Counted from the stretch's first letter, positions 48,001 to 58,359 are shown. The stretch: DNA of 64,000 nt from Bin87 sp963663945 (GCA_963663945.1 OY760687.1:372001-436000); one strand, 5' to 3'. Notes: a model not told the origin generated them from the sequence alone. Numbers and translations: made by a program.

Positions 48001-49851
48001 CTACTGCCGATGCTTGATGTACTCGTAGCCGTTGATTTGACGAACGTCACTGGTCCGGACGTTTTCGGTCCAGGGTTCGATGCGCGGGCCCACCGGCCAG
48101 ACGGCGTCGATGTTGTAGTAGGTGAGGTCGGTGAGGGCGTTGTCGAACAGGAACTGTCCGAGTTCGCGCTCCATCTGCTCGCGCGCGGCGGGATCCACTT
48201 CACCCATGGCGCGGCGCATCATGTCATCGGACCAGGCGTGTTCCAACCCGCGGTTGAAGGGGTTTTCGGTCAGGTAGCTGCCGTAACCGTTGGCGGGCGT
48301 GGGCAACGGTCCGCCGGCGTGGCAGGTGGCGCCCTGATAGGTGCGGCCGACCAGCGTGGGGCGAAGCGTTCCGTAGGGTACCTTCTGGAAATTGACGTCG
48401 ATACCGATGTCATTCCACATCTGTGCGATGGCCTCGCAGCTCTCCACTTCCTGGGGCGCGCCGCGGATGGCCGGGGTCAGGGTGATGCTGAAACCGTCGG
48501 GGTAGCCGGCTTCTTCCAGGAGTTGGACGGAGCGTTCGGGGTCGAACTCCCAGTCGCGTCCATCCAGATAGTGCTCGAAGCCGCTGTAGGAGTGGATAGG
48601 CGTCTGGGTGTTGCCGTTGCCGGACAGGATTTCGTCCACCAGGGCCTGGCGGTCAATCGCGGTCATCAGAGCCAGGCGCACCTTGCGGGCCCGGTCCCAC
48701 TCCGGCGAGGTTATATCGTCGGTAGGAGATACCCAGGGGTTTTCAGGATCGTAGCCGGACCGGGCTTCAACGCCTTCAACGGGATACCAGTTTCCGTAAA
48801 TCCGAATGCTCTGCACGATTGCGTTGGGCACGCGCATCAACTGGGCGCCCTCGACCTTCTGGACCTGCGGGATGGAGTCGTAGCCCATGAGGAAAGTATC
48901 CAGGGCGCCGGTCTGGAAACCGGCCAACCGCGACGATTCCTCGGGGATTTCCCACATTACGAACTGATCGAACTCGGGCGTGTGCCGCCAGTGATCGCGT
49001 ACCGCCTGCATCTTCCAGAACTCGCCGGTGCGGTGGTCGATGATTTCCCATGGACCGGTGGCGGCCATCTGAGAGCTGGCCTCTTCGACGCCGAGCTCAT
49101 CAGTCTGCTTCTTACTGGCGATGAAGGTGGATGCGCCGCCGGGGGTCATGAGCCATCGCTGGGCGATCACATGGACCAACGGGTCACCCGTGTGCACCTG
49201 CAGGGTGTGACTGTCGATGACCATCGAGCCGTCCCGGTCTGCCCAGAACTTTTCGAGCTGACCGGCCCGAGGGTGCTTGCTCAGCCCCCACTGCTGCATG
49301 GACCACACAACGTCCTCGGCGGTCATCTCACCGTAGCCCTTGTGGAACTGCACACCCTTGTTCAGATGGAACGTCCAGGTGAGGAAGTCGTCGGAGATCT
49401 CCCACGATTCGGCGAGCAGGCCAAGCACCTCGCGGTTCAGGTTTTCCTGCAGCAGGCCTTCGCCGATGGGCGCCGTCCCGTGCACAAAGATCTGGGGATT
49501 GCCCAGGTTGCTGGGGTGCAGGAAGAAAGGCCCCATTTCCTTCAGACCGGTGCTGAGGATGCCCGTGGGCTCGGCCATCATCTGGGTGTCACCCGAACCG
49601 GAGGCCTGCGGCACAGCGGTCGGCGCCGCCTGGCCCTGGGCGGGAGCGGGTTGGGTTGCGGCCGGCGCAGCGGATTGCTGGCTGCCGGAAGCTGGTTGCT
49701 GGGGCGCCGCTTGCGCCGCGGCAGCAGCGGTCGGCGCGGCAGCAGGAGCTTCGGACTCTCCCGCGCTGCCACACGCGACAATGGGGGTCAGAAACAACCC
49801 CCCGATGACAAGGACGAGCAAACTTTTGCGCGTGATCCCGGACCAACTCAT
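48001..49851 (-). CDS. substrate-binding lipoprotein 3 (SBP family 5)
   Basis: A 616-residue paralog, the first gene of the cluster after its promoter. Signal sequence MSWSGITRKSLLVLVIGGLF ends in a lipobox LTPIVACGS, followed by an Ala/Pro/Gln-rich linker of about 60 residues and the same family-5 core (SWEISDDFLTWTFHLNK, GFSITLTPAIRGAPQEVE). The frame extends to 49908, but ATG 49851 has AGGAGA correctly placed. It is the most diverged of the three. Confidence 0.92.
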   Translation of the reverse strand: MSWSGITRKSLLVLVIGGLFLTPIVACGSAGESEAPAAAPTAAAAAQAAPQQPASGSQQSAAPAATQPAPAQGQAAPTAVPQASGSGDTQMMAEPTGILSTGLKEMGPFFLHPSNLGNPQIFVHGTAPIGEGLLQENLNREVLGLLAESWEISDDFLTWTFHLNKGVQFHKGYGEMTAEDVVWSMQQWGLSKHPRAGQLEKFWADRDGSMVIDSHTLQVHTGDPLVHVIAQRWLMTPGGASTFIASKKQTDELGVEEASSQMAATGPWEIIDHRTGEFWKMQAVRDHWRHTPEFDQFVMWEIPEESSRLAGFQTGALDTFLMGYDSIPQVQKVEGAQLMRVPNAIVQSIRIYGNWYPVEGVEARSGYDPENPWVSPTDDITSPEWDRARKVRLALMTAIDRQALVDEILSGNGNTQTPIHSYSGFEHYLDGRDWEFDPERSVQLLEEAGYPDGFSITLTPAIRGAPQEVESCEAIAQMWNDIGIDVNFQKVPYGTLRPTLVGRTYQGATCHAGGPLPTPANGYGSYLTENPFNRGLEHAWSDDMMRRAMGEVDPAAREQMERELGQFLFDNALTDLTYYNIDAVWPVGPRIEPWTENVRTSDVRQINGYEYIKHRQ

Positions 49852-50705
49852 AAAAAATCTCCTGGCGGTTTTTACCGTTGCGAAGTTACGGAAAGAAACG
49901 GGCTCCAAGAGCCCGCCGATCCAAGGCTGGAATGTGGTGAATCTCGCTGCTTTCAGCCTAGAAATTCTGCGTTGTCAACGGCCGTGCAGTCTATCGGACG
50001 TAACTTGCAATGTCAATATGGCGGATACTAATTATCATAATGGTTTATTATTCTCATGCGTGATGATCTCGATGGCTTGAGACGGCCGATGGTTGGGAAT
50101 GGTTCGCCGCTGTTCGAGGGGTAACGGCGCAGAGCAGGGCGAGCCGGCAGCGGTGGTTGAACAGGATCACCTGCGCTGTTATCGCCAATTCGCAAACCGG
50201 CAACCGGAACGTAACCGTCTCGCAACGCGTGCGCAAAATGTGCGGCCTACCCCGAACTGCGCATATAAAGATGAAAGCGGGGTTCAGACCATGCAGCACG
50301 CCACTACCAATACGGAACCACGGGCCGGCGCGGCGGCGACGCATTGCAGTACTGCGCGTGCCAGTGCGGAATGCGGATTTCGCCTGCCGCCGCCGAGGTG
50401 ACTATCGCCGGCGATGCCGAGTTTCCGGTGAACCAGGGGCCCCGGGCGTTGAGGGATGGACCGCCGTCGCCGCGCTGCCACATCCCGAACGGCTTGGCAC
50501 TACACTGGCCGGGGGTGCGTCTGGAACGCTGGCGCAGTTCATCAATTGCAGGGCGGCGCGACCAGTCTCGGGGATCTTGCGATCGAGAGGAAACGCGTTG
50601 GGCTACTGAGCTATGCCGACGCCCTTATATGGTGGTCGGAGTGGCGGCGCTTTGAGCATCCTGGCCGGTGTTCCTGGTGGGGTTCTCCCGCGAGACGGCT
50701 CCCGG
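49852..50705. other. 854-base gap, mostly unexplained
   Basis: Holds the promoter of the binding-protein cluster (49988-50016) and an A+T-rich stretch near 50030-50060. From 50090 to 50700 there is no gene, hairpin or repeat that I can support; several overlapping frames of about 60-150 codons show no family features. Confidence 0.4.
49988..50016 (-). promoter_or_regulatory. promoter of the peptide-ABC cluster
   Basis: On the minus strand TTGACA and TAGACT are separated by 17 bases, reading into the third binding-protein gene 135 bases downstream. No terminator separates the eight genes of the cluster, so one transcript is likely. Confidence 0.7.
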
Positions 50706-51869
50706 CTATCGAGCTACAAAGGTGACGGTCGTATCGTCGTTGACGTTGACGGTGTATTCCGCGCCGGGCTCGAGATCGGAACCTAGGGGCACGTCAGTTT
50801 CCACGATTGGGAAGTCGGCGGTGCAGACTACTTGCGGATCGGCGACCTCATGGTGAGTGATTTCCAGGTCCAACGAGCGGGGAGCGATCCGTCGTATTTC
50901 GAAACCGTTGACCTGGGAACACCCGCTCCCTCTGGGCAGGCCGGACACGACGCGCAGGGTGTGCTGATGTGGCGGTGATTCGGATATCGCCACTTCCGCG
51001 GATTGGACGGGGGACCGGGCGATCACGGAATTCCCCAAATGGCTGCCGGGGACGGTGAATGTGGTGGTCTCCAGCCCGTTCACGATGACGCGGTAGGGTC
51101 GGCCGGATGTGAGCTGGGCGCCGACGTGCAGCACCGTGTCCAGTTCGACGACATCCCCGGGGCAACGCGGTGCCCATGGAGTATCCGGCGGTTGCATCAG
51201 CGTAAGCGCCACAGCGATATCCTGGCCGTCGAGGGCGAGTTTCTGGTTGCCGGGTCGCGCGCAATGGTCCAATGTTGACTGTGCGTAGACGATGCGCAGT
51301 AGGGGCACCGGCTCGTTGGGGATCAGGTTGGCCCAAATCACCGGCGCCGGAACCTCACGCCAGGCGCGCCAGTCTTCCCCGGTCTCGAGGTTTGCTACCA
51401 GATCCGGGGGAGGCTCCACCAGCGCCAGGAGCATGTCGACACGGTTTGGGTTCCCACGGGTCAGCACGTCATACGCGGTATCGTTGGTGAAGGCCAGGCG
51501 GCCGTCCGACTCCACGATTCGAGCGGACACGGAGTAGAGGTTACCCGGATCGATTCGATCGGGATCGTAGGCAACGTCGAAATTGATGGGGACCTGCCCG
51601 GGGCCGTCGATGGTCTGGCTCGCGATCACCCGCGACGATGTGTCGGCGCGGCTGGTGTCCAGTAGCTCAACGATCAGGGTGGCGCCGGGGGTGAGCGCCA
51701 ATCTCTCGTTGTAGGACACGGTTCCGCTCACTGACATGGTTTCTTGGGCGCCGGGGAATGTGTCCCCGTCGCCTCGACCGGTATCCGTATCGCCGCCACA
51801 ACCTATGGTCAGCAATGATACGCCGGCAATGAGCAACGACAAGACAGACCAATGGACTTTGATCTTCAT
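50706..51869 (-). CDS. YbaY-like lipoprotein
   Basis: A 387-residue exported protein. Signal sequence IKVHWSVLSLLIAGVSLLT ends at lipobox TIGCGG. Residues 38-150 match the YbaY/YscW chaperone-like domain (VSGTVSYNERLALTPGATL, SQTIDGPGQVPINFDVAYDP, then FTNDTAYDVLTRG). The C-terminal half is beta-rich and unknown. ATG 51869 has GAGGAAAT upstream. It points away from the XRE gene, so the two share a control region. Confidence 0.65.
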   Translation of the reverse strand: MKIKVHWSVLSLLIAGVSLLTIGCGGDTDTGRGDGDTFPGAQETMSVSGTVSYNERLALTPGATLIVELLDTSRADTSSRVIASQTIDGPGQVPINFDVAYDPDRIDPGNLYSVSARIVESDGRLAFTNDTAYDVLTRGNPNRVDMLLALVEPPPDLVANLETGEDWRAWREVPAPVIWANLIPNEPVPLLRIVYAQSTLDHCARPGNQKLALDGQDIAVALTLMQPPDTPWAPRCPGDVVELDTVLHVGAQLTSGRPYRVIVNGLETTTFTVPGSHLGNSVIARSPVQSAEVAISESPPHQHTLRVVSGLPRGSGCSQVNGFEIRRIAPRSLDLEITHHEVADPQVVCTADFPIVETDVPLGSDLEPGAEYTVNVNDDTTVTFVAR

Positions 51870-52126
51870 CAATATTTCCTCATTTCCTCGCGGCGCCGAT
51901 AAGAGCCGTAGATCCATCTGCAGGAATGATCGGGGACTATTACTCGCATGGCGGCTGAAATCGTCAAACCACCGTTGGTGCGAGCCCGTAGCAATGAATG
52001 TAGATAAACTGTAGGTCTAGAAATGTACGACGTAAAATGAAAAACGGATTTCAATTGTCGCGCGAGGGTGTCCACGGCGCCAGTTTCGCCCGCAAGCGTC
52101 GCTTTACTTAGCGATTACTTGCAACG

Positions 52127-53728
52127 ATGATTTCAAGCCTTGATAATACTGTCGCCGGGGAGATACCCAAGCTAGACCCTGATACAGGAAGCATCGTGAT
52201 AGCAGAGCGCGACGCCAGATGGTCCAGAGCCGCACAAGTGGGCATGCTGATGCGTGCTTACCGCGAAACGTTTGAACTTGGAGGCCGTAAGCCCGGGCTG
52301 ACGCAAGCTGGCCTTCTGCAGCGAATGTCCGAGGTAAATGGCCAGTACGCCGAGAAGTACAGTCACGTGACCGTGTCCCGCTGGGAATCTGGCGCGACGC
52401 TGCCCACGGAGGAGCGGCTGCGGGACTTCGGTCTTGCCCTCAACCTTGCTCCCGTCGAAGTGGAAGGACTGATAATTCTGGCAGGGTTTCGGGGGGGTGC
52501 CGTTTCGGAGCGGGCGGATTCATTTGACCGCTGGACGGATGGCGGCGTTGGAGTGGGCGGTGTCGTCGGGCAACGTATCCAGAGCGTGTCGGTTGGCGAG
52601 ACCGGGTTGCCCTCCAGCAGTGATCGCAGCGCCGGGGATAGCGGTACGGGTGCGGCGGTCCCCGACATGGGCAGCATAATCCGCTACCTGTCCTACAAAT
52701 GCGTCCTGACGGGTGTCGGCATCGCCGCCGTCGGGTACGCGTTGGCCGCGTTTGGCTGGAACAACTCCTGGATGCCCGTTGTTTACGTCGTGGCGATGAT
52801 GTCCCTGGTGGCAGCGCAGGGGTTGTTGCACCGAGGACGGCCGCACGGCCTGGGCGAGTTCTACAGCACGACCGTGTTTTTCATGTTGAGCACGTTTCTG
52901 CTGCAATCCGCCTTTATCCGGATGGATCCCTACGGGTTTTATACCCTGGGCGATTACGCGGGCACGCATCTCCCGTATCTGCTGGCATTGGAGGTCAACC
53001 TCGCCCTGGCCTCGATAGCGGGATTGGCTTTTCACCTGCTGCGGCAATGGCAGTATTCCGGCGATCCACGCCGGAGCAATCCGCTGCGCCGCGCAGTGAC
53101 CGTTACCCTCCCGCCGACCCTGTTCGCGTATGCGTCGATAGTCGTCTTCTCCAACATATCGCTATGGATTCAGCTGGTGATAGTGCTGCCGCCGTTGGCC
53201 GGGGTGTTCATGGTTCTCCTGGTCCTGCGAGATCCCGCAGTGCGGCCCAGCGCAGAGGACCGCCGTTTCGCGTTGGTAACCGCGATCGCGCTGTCGGCGA
53301 TAATGGGTTCTTTAGGGGCGGGCGTGGTCGTGACGGCATACCTGGCGCCAAATATCCCATCGGTGCTTCCTGACCACAATTGGTGGACTTCGTGGGGGAT
53401 CGACTATGGCCAGCTTGATTATCCGCAAGAAGAGGTTTTGGAGCGGCTCAACCTGGGCTATCTCTGGCACGGACTGGCCACTTTCTTCTACATTATGCTG
53501 GTGGTGGGAGGGGTGCTGATTTCCTCGATCCATCGAATCGGCAGGAACGACGGCGCAGTGGCCTCAGCGCCGAGATCCTCGTTGATAAATCCGGTGTACG
53601 AGGTGATCGCAGCGTGGACGCGCCGGATCGGTTCGATGATCGCTCCGGGCCGGCAAGCGCACTGCGTGGAGCGTGGAGGGTGGTCGCGGAAACGGTCGGA
53701 ACCCCACGCAATCCGCGCGGCCGGTTAG
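52127..53728 (+). CDS. XRE-family DNA-binding domain fused to a membrane protein
   Basis: A 533-residue protein with two parts. Residues about 33-110 form a HipB/XRE helix-turn-helix (LMRAYRETFELGGRKPGLTQ, SHVTVSRWESGATLPTEERLRDFG). After a linker, residues 180-495 contain about seven hydrophobic segments (for example CVLTGVGIAAVGYALAAFGW, MLSTFLLQSAFI, TLFAYASIVVFSNISLWIQLV). So a cytoplasmic DNA-binding head is tied to a membrane body, as in membrane-bound one-component regulators. No enzyme domain is visible. The start has no strong ribosome site. Confidence 0.7.
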   Translation: MISSLDNTVAGEIPKLDPDTGSIVIAERDARWSRAAQVGMLMRAYRETFELGGRKPGLTQAGLLQRMSEVNGQYAEKYSHVTVSRWESGATLPTEERLRDFGLALNLAPVEVEGLIILAGFRGGAVSERADSFDRWTDGGVGVGGVVGQRIQSVSVGETGLPSSSDRSAGDSGTGAAVPDMGSIIRYLSYKCVLTGVGIAAVGYALAAFGWNNSWMPVVYVVAMMSLVAAQGLLHRGRPHGLGEFYSTTVFFMLSTFLLQSAFIRMDPYGFYTLGDYAGTHLPYLLALEVNLALASIAGLAFHLLRQWQYSGDPRRSNPLRRAVTVTLPPTLFAYASIVVFSNISLWIQLVIVLPPLAGVFMVLLVLRDPAVRPSAEDRRFALVTAIALSAIMGSLGAGVVVTAYLAPNIPSVLPDHNWWTSWGIDYGQLDYPQEEVLERLNLGYLWHGLATFFYIMLVVGGVLISSIHRIGRNDGAVASAPRSSLINPVYEVIAAWTRRIGSMIAPGRQAHCVERGGWSRKRSEPHAIRAAG

Positions 53729-53837
53729 ATCCCGCCCAGTTGAATCCCGGGCATGCACAGCGCGCGTGTCGGGATGCAGTGTGAACGAACTCGGCGGGCC
53801 CGACTTGTAGGGTTCGTCGCTCGGGAAATGAAGCAGG

Positions 53838-55067
53838 TCAGGCGCGGCGCAACTTCGGAGCCACCAGGGCCAGCAGCGCCACCAGGGCGATGCCGGTGAA
53901 CCCCACCACCTGGGCCGCTCCCGGAGCGCCCCATGCTCCCGCGATGCCGCCGGCGGCCACGCTGCCGAAGCTGTAGGCCAGGATCGCGAAGGACCGCAGG
54001 CTCATCACGCGGCCCCGGAACTGCGGTTCGGTGGTACGGAGCAGCAGGGTCAGGATCATCACCTGGGTGGAGGCAAAGGACATTCCCACCACCGCGAAGA
54101 TCGCCATCGACAGATAGAAGGAAGTCGAGAGCGAAAACAGAAGAATCGAACCGTGCCAGCACACCACCGCGACGATGAGCAACAATCCAGGCCGGCGCAG
54201 GTTCGGCACCATGGTGAACCCCAGTGATCCGGCGAGGGCTCCGCTGCCGAAGGCGAACAACAGCAGTCCCAGTCCGGCGGAGTCGGTGCCCAGCACGTCC
54301 CGGGCGAAGATGGGAGCCAGACCGGTATGCACGGTCCAGCCGGCCAGGTTGATGATGACGGCGACCACCAGGACCGCCCAGAGCACCTGGTTGCCCACGA
54401 CGTACCGCAGACCTCCGAGCACGGTGCTCATGACGCGTTCGGGGCCGCGCACCACGGTCGTCGGCGGTCTTCGCACATTCAATGCGACGAGCCCGCTGGC
54501 GAGATAGAGGCAGGCGATGGCCGTGTAAGCGCCCTGCGGTCCCAACCCTTTAAAAAGATATCCGCCAATCACCGGGCCGCAGAGCATCGCGATGTTCATG
54601 GCCACAGTGTTGAACGCGGCGCCGTGTGCGAGTTGATCGGTGCGCAGAGTGTCGGCGACCAGTGACTGCGCCACGGGCATCTGGCAGAGACGGACGACCC
54701 CCATCACCAGCGTGATGGCAAAGATATGCCACACCTCCAGCCGGCCCGAGAGGATCAGGCCCAACATCAGCATGCCCATCAAACCCATGATGAACTCGAC
54801 GGAGGCCAGGAGTCGGTTGCGCGGCAACCGGTCGGCGAGAGCGCCGGTGAACAGGGCCAGGAAGTTCAGCGCCATGCGCGCGGCGGCAATCGCTCCGACC
54901 AGAACCGGCGAGTCGGTCAGCGTGAGGACGAACCAGCCCAGCACCGCGGATTCCATCTGGGTGCCGACGCCCACAAGGGCGGTGGAGCCCCAGACGAAGG
55001 CGAAGTCGCGGTTCCGGAATACGCCCAGCGGGGAGGAAGCGCGATGCAGGGTCGCCGCGACTCTCAT
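53838..55067 (-). CDS. MFS transporter (EntS-like exporter family)
   Basis: A 409-residue twelve-helix transporter. FRNRDFAFVWGSTALVGVGTQ at the start and GALADRLPRNRLLASVEF (loop 2-3) match the MFS_3/EntS group that exports siderophores and drugs. The substrate is unknown. Start ATG 55067, close to the divergent start of the next gene. Confidence 0.88.
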   Translation of the reverse strand: MRVAATLHRASSPLGVFRNRDFAFVWGSTALVGVGTQMESAVLGWFVLTLTDSPVLVGAIAAARMALNFLALFTGALADRLPRNRLLASVEFIMGLMGMLMLGLILSGRLEVWHIFAITLVMGVVRLCQMPVAQSLVADTLRTDQLAHGAAFNTVAMNIAMLCGPVIGGYLFKGLGPQGAYTAIACLYLASGLVALNVRRPPTTVVRGPERVMSTVLGGLRYVVGNQVLWAVLVVAVIINLAGWTVHTGLAPIFARDVLGTDSAGLGLLLFAFGSGALAGSLGFTMVPNLRRPGLLLIVAVVCWHGSILLFSLSTSFYLSMAIFAVVGMSFASTQVMILTLLLRTTEPQFRGRVMSLRSFAILAYSFGSVAAGGIAGAWGAPGAAQVVGFTGIALVALLALVAPKLRRA

Positions 55068-55293
55068 GCCGGCTCTGAGCGGTGGGGACGCGCCGAACCG
55101 GGGCTACTGGCGGCGGCCTTGAGAGATGCGGTCACCCGCGATAAATCCCCTGGACTTGTTGTCACCCGACTTTCCCCCTGGCTTCCGACGCTTTGAGTGC
55201 CGGATGATAACATGCGGCGTGATGGGCGCTGGGTACGCTCGGGTTGGCGGTGTACCGCAAGTACGTGATAGTCTGCTGACCGCAGCGCACTCG

Positions 55294-56487
55294 ATGCCAT
55301 CTGCAAGCAGATCAGTGACTACGAAACAACTCAACGCCCGCGAAACCCCGACCGCCGCCGAGTTGATGCGGCGGACGTCGGAAATGTTGCCGGCGCTGAA
55401 GGAACGCGCGGCTCACACCGAGGAGTTGCGGCGGCTGCCTGAAGAGACGGTGGCCGACCTGCTGGCGTCGGGACTGTATCGCATTGGCGTCCCGATACGG
55501 TATGGCGGACTGGACATCGACTACGCGTTGGCGCTGGATGTGGCCGCAGAACTGGGACGGGCGTGTCCCGCCACGGCGTGGTGCTATGGATTGTGGGCGG
55601 CGCACGCGTGGTTAGTGGGATACTGGCCCGAGCCGGCGCAGGAGGAGGTGTTCGGGTCGGACCCGGACGCGCTGTGCTCCAGCTCGCTGAACGTCGGCCG
55701 GTCCACCTGCACGCCGGTGGACGGCGGATACCGGCTGACTGGGCGGTGGGAGTTTTCCAGCGGGTGCGACGCCGCAAGCTGGCTGATGCTGGGCGTGCCG
55801 GGAATAAGCGAGCGGAACTGGGCGCTGGTGCCACGGGGCGATTACGAAATCGTGGACACGTGGTTTGTGTCCGGGCTACGCGGAAGCGGGAGCAAGGATA
55901 TCCAGGTGAGGGACGCGTACGTACCGTCTCACCGCATCCTTGACGTGACCGCGGCGGGGGACAGCGACTGGACCGGCTGGGAACTGCACCGACAGAGCCG
56001 GTACCGGTTGCCGATACCGGTGTTGTTGGGTTGGGACCTGGTGGCCCCGATGCTGGGCATCGCCCAGGGGATGCTGGACGGGTTCATCGCCAAAACGGCA
56101 GGGAGCGCGGGAGCGGCCAAGTCGGCGGACGCTCCGGCGGTGCACATTCGGGTGTCCCAGGCCGCAGCGGAGATTGATGCCGGCAGAGCCCTGATGGATC
56201 GGGACGTGCGCGAGGCGCTGGACTGGGCGGAAGCGGGCGAAGGCTTCGCGACCCTGGATCGGGCTCGATATCGGCGGGACAAGGCGTACGTCACCCAAGT
56301 GTGCCTGCAGGCGGTGAACCGGATTTTCGACATCAGCGGCGGGCATGGCCTTTTCGAGTCCGATCCATTGCAACGGTTCCACCGGGATGCCCACGCCGTG
56401 GCCCACCGGGACACGCTGATCATGGACCTGGGCGGACAGGAGTACGGACGGGTGGTGTTGGGGCTGGACGCCGAGGGTAGAATTTAG
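55294..56487 (+). CDS. acyl-CoA dehydrogenase-like flavin monooxygenase (HsaA type)
   Basis: A roughly 397-residue flavoprotein with the acyl-CoA-dehydrogenase fold but of the HsaA/DszC group: IGVPIRYGGLDIDY, CPATAWCYGLWAAHAWLVGYWPE-like region and a C-terminal half DISGGHGLFESDPLQRFHRD. These enzymes use reduced flavin to hydroxylate substrates; a flavin reductase is not nearby. The start is unclear: the frame opens at 55126, ATG is at 55294 and GTG at 55315, none with a good ribosome site. Confidence 0.8.
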   Translation: MPSASRSVTTKQLNARETPTAAELMRRTSEMLPALKERAAHTEELRRLPEETVADLLASGLYRIGVPIRYGGLDIDYALALDVAAELGRACPATAWCYGLWAAHAWLVGYWPEPAQEEVFGSDPDALCSSSLNVGRSTCTPVDGGYRLTGRWEFSSGCDAASWLMLGVPGISERNWALVPRGDYEIVDTWFVSGLRGSGSKDIQVRDAYVPSHRILDVTAAGDSDWTGWELHRQSRYRLPIPVLLGWDLVAPMLGIAQGMLDGFIAKTAGSAGAAKSADAPAVHIRVSQAAAEIDAGRALMDRDVREALDWAEAGEGFATLDRARYRRDKAYVTQVCLQAVNRIFDISGGHGLFESDPLQRFHRDAHAVAHRDTLIMDLGGQEYGRVVLGLDAEGRI

Positions 56488-56534
56488 CACCTGATTACTT
56501 ACCAGACCCAACGCAATTCGATTTAGGAGTTGAT

Positions 56535-58334
56535 ATGGCGATCCAGCAGACGATGCAGAATCTGGAACAGGGCGATGTAAACCTGCCCGAGTCCGGCCGA
56601 CCGGTAATCCGCTCCAACGAAGGGGTTATCTCGTCGGGACACTACCTGACCTCGATGGCCGGAATGCGGATACTGCTGGCCGGAGGCAATGCCTTCGATG
56701 CCATGGTCGCGGCCAGCCTTGCCGCTGCGGTGGTTGAGCCCATCGCGTCGTATTCGCTGGCCGCCGAGGGTGTCTTCATGCTGTACGACGCCGCCAGTGG
56801 AGACCTGCGGTCGCTGAGCGGACAGGGCGGAGCGCCCGGCGCGGCGACGGCAGAGTTCTACCGCTCTCGCGGACACGAGCGGATCCCGACCGGCCCTGGA
56901 ATGGATGCGCCGCTGTCGTTCACCCAGCCGGGCATCGTCGACGCGTTCATCAACATGCTGGAACGGTACGGCACTATGTCGTTTGCCGAGGTGGCAGCGC
57001 CGGCCATCAGCTACGCCGAAGATGGAATCCCCCACTACGAGTACATGCTGGAACGGCTTCGGTCCCAGTCCGGCCAGGAGCAGTTCGACAACTTCCCGCC
57101 GGGCGGCTGGGAGGTGTTTTACGAAAACCGGGAGGTGCCGGCTCCGGGAAAGATGATGCGGCAGCCGGGCTTGGCGAATACCTTGAAGACCATGCGGGAC
57201 GCATCGCAGGCGGCGTCAGGGTCGAGGTCGGACAGCCTGAAGGCGGCAAGGAACGCGTTCTACGAGGGGCCCATCGCGGAGTTGATCGTCGAGGAAACGC
57301 GGAAGGTGGGCGGCATCCTGGCCATGGAAGACCTGGCGGGATACCGGTCGCAGTTCGGGGAGCCGGTGAGCACGACCTTCCACGGCCACGAGGTCTGGGG
57401 CCAGGACTCGTGGACGCAGGGGCCGATGCTGATGCAGACCCTGAACATCCTGGAGAACTTCGACCTCAAGGCGATGGGCCACAACAGCCCGGCGTACATC
57501 CACACGGTGGCCGAGGCGCTGAAGCTGGGCTTCGGAGATCGAGAGGCCTTCTACGGCGACCCGGATTTCGCCACGGTGCCCATCGACGGTCTGTTGTCCA
57601 AGGAGTACGCCGCCGCACGGGCTGAGGAAATCGATCCGGAAGGGGCCTATCCGGAGCAGCGACCTGCGGGCGATCCCTGGCGCTTCTCCAAGAAGACTGG
57701 GCGCACTGCCCCGCAGGTCATGGCCGCGGCCATCGGACCCGACACCTCCGCGGACGATGGGACGACTCACGTGTCGGTCCTGGACAAGCATGGCAACCTG
57801 GTGTGCGGCACGATCAGCGGCGGGTCGTTCTCCAAGTCGGTGTTCTTCCCTGAGCTGGGCGCCTGCCTGAGCACGCGCATCGAGATGTTCAACTGCGAGC
57901 CGGGTCACCCCAACGTGGTGGAACCGGGCAAGCGTCCGCGCACCACGCTCGTCAACTACATCGTGGCGAAGGACGGCAAGCCCGTGATGACCGTGGGATG
58001 CCCCGGCGGCGACAACCAGGTGCAGGGCAACTTGCAACTGATCCTCAATTCGCTGGTGTTTGGGATGGACCCGCAGCAGGCGGTGGAAGCGCCCCGGTTC
58101 GCCACCTCCAGCAACGTGAACTCCTTCTACCCCCACGTGTACTACCCGGGTCAACTGGACCTGGAGGACGGGTTCCCGGAATCCACGGAAGGCGCGCTGA
58201 AGGCGCTGGGTCACAAGATCCACCACACCGCCAACTGCGGGCTGGGCGCAACGGTGTCGGTGCGGGATCCCGAGACGGGTTCGATGAGCACCGGCGCCGA
58301 CCCACGCCGGGCCTGCTACGCGCTGGCGCTGTAG
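56535..58334 (+). CDS. ggt: gamma-glutamyltransferase
   Basis: Hydrolyses or transfers the gamma-glutamyl group of glutathione and similar amides. The 599-residue proenzyme would cut itself before the catalytic Thr410 in DDGTTHVSVLDKHGNLV. The beginning NEGVISSGHYLTSMAGMRIL and GGNAFDAMVAASLAAAVVEP are characteristic. No signal peptide is visible, so it may stay in the cytoplasm, unlike most homologs. ATG at 56535 with AGGAG upstream. Confidence 0.92.
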   Translation: MAIQQTMQNLEQGDVNLPESGRPVIRSNEGVISSGHYLTSMAGMRILLAGGNAFDAMVAASLAAAVVEPIASYSLAAEGVFMLYDAASGDLRSLSGQGGAPGAATAEFYRSRGHERIPTGPGMDAPLSFTQPGIVDAFINMLERYGTMSFAEVAAPAISYAEDGIPHYEYMLERLRSQSGQEQFDNFPPGGWEVFYENREVPAPGKMMRQPGLANTLKTMRDASQAASGSRSDSLKAARNAFYEGPIAELIVEETRKVGGILAMEDLAGYRSQFGEPVSTTFHGHEVWGQDSWTQGPMLMQTLNILENFDLKAMGHNSPAYIHTVAEALKLGFGDREAFYGDPDFATVPIDGLLSKEYAAARAEEIDPEGAYPEQRPAGDPWRFSKKTGRTAPQVMAAAIGPDTSADDGTTHVSVLDKHGNLVCGTISGGSFSKSVFFPELGACLSTRIEMFNCEPGHPNVVEPGKRPRTTLVNYIVAKDGKPVMTVGCPGGDNQVQGNLQLILNSLVFGMDPQQAVEAPRFATSSNVNSFYPHVYYPGQLDLEDGFPESTEGALKALGHKIHHTANCGLGATVSVRDPETGSMSTGADPRRACYALAL

Positions 58335-58359
58335 GAGACCAATCGACCCCAGGATATTG

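Noticed and set aside
47941..50031. A 696-codon plus-strand open frame opposite the third binding protein
   Set aside because: It is the antisense shadow of a high-G+C gene; the minus strand encodes a complete lipoprotein with known family motifs.
50016..50060. A Fur-like box in the A+T-rich region upstream of the ABC cluster
   Set aside because: Only a loose match to GATAAT-type repeats; not enough to claim an operator.
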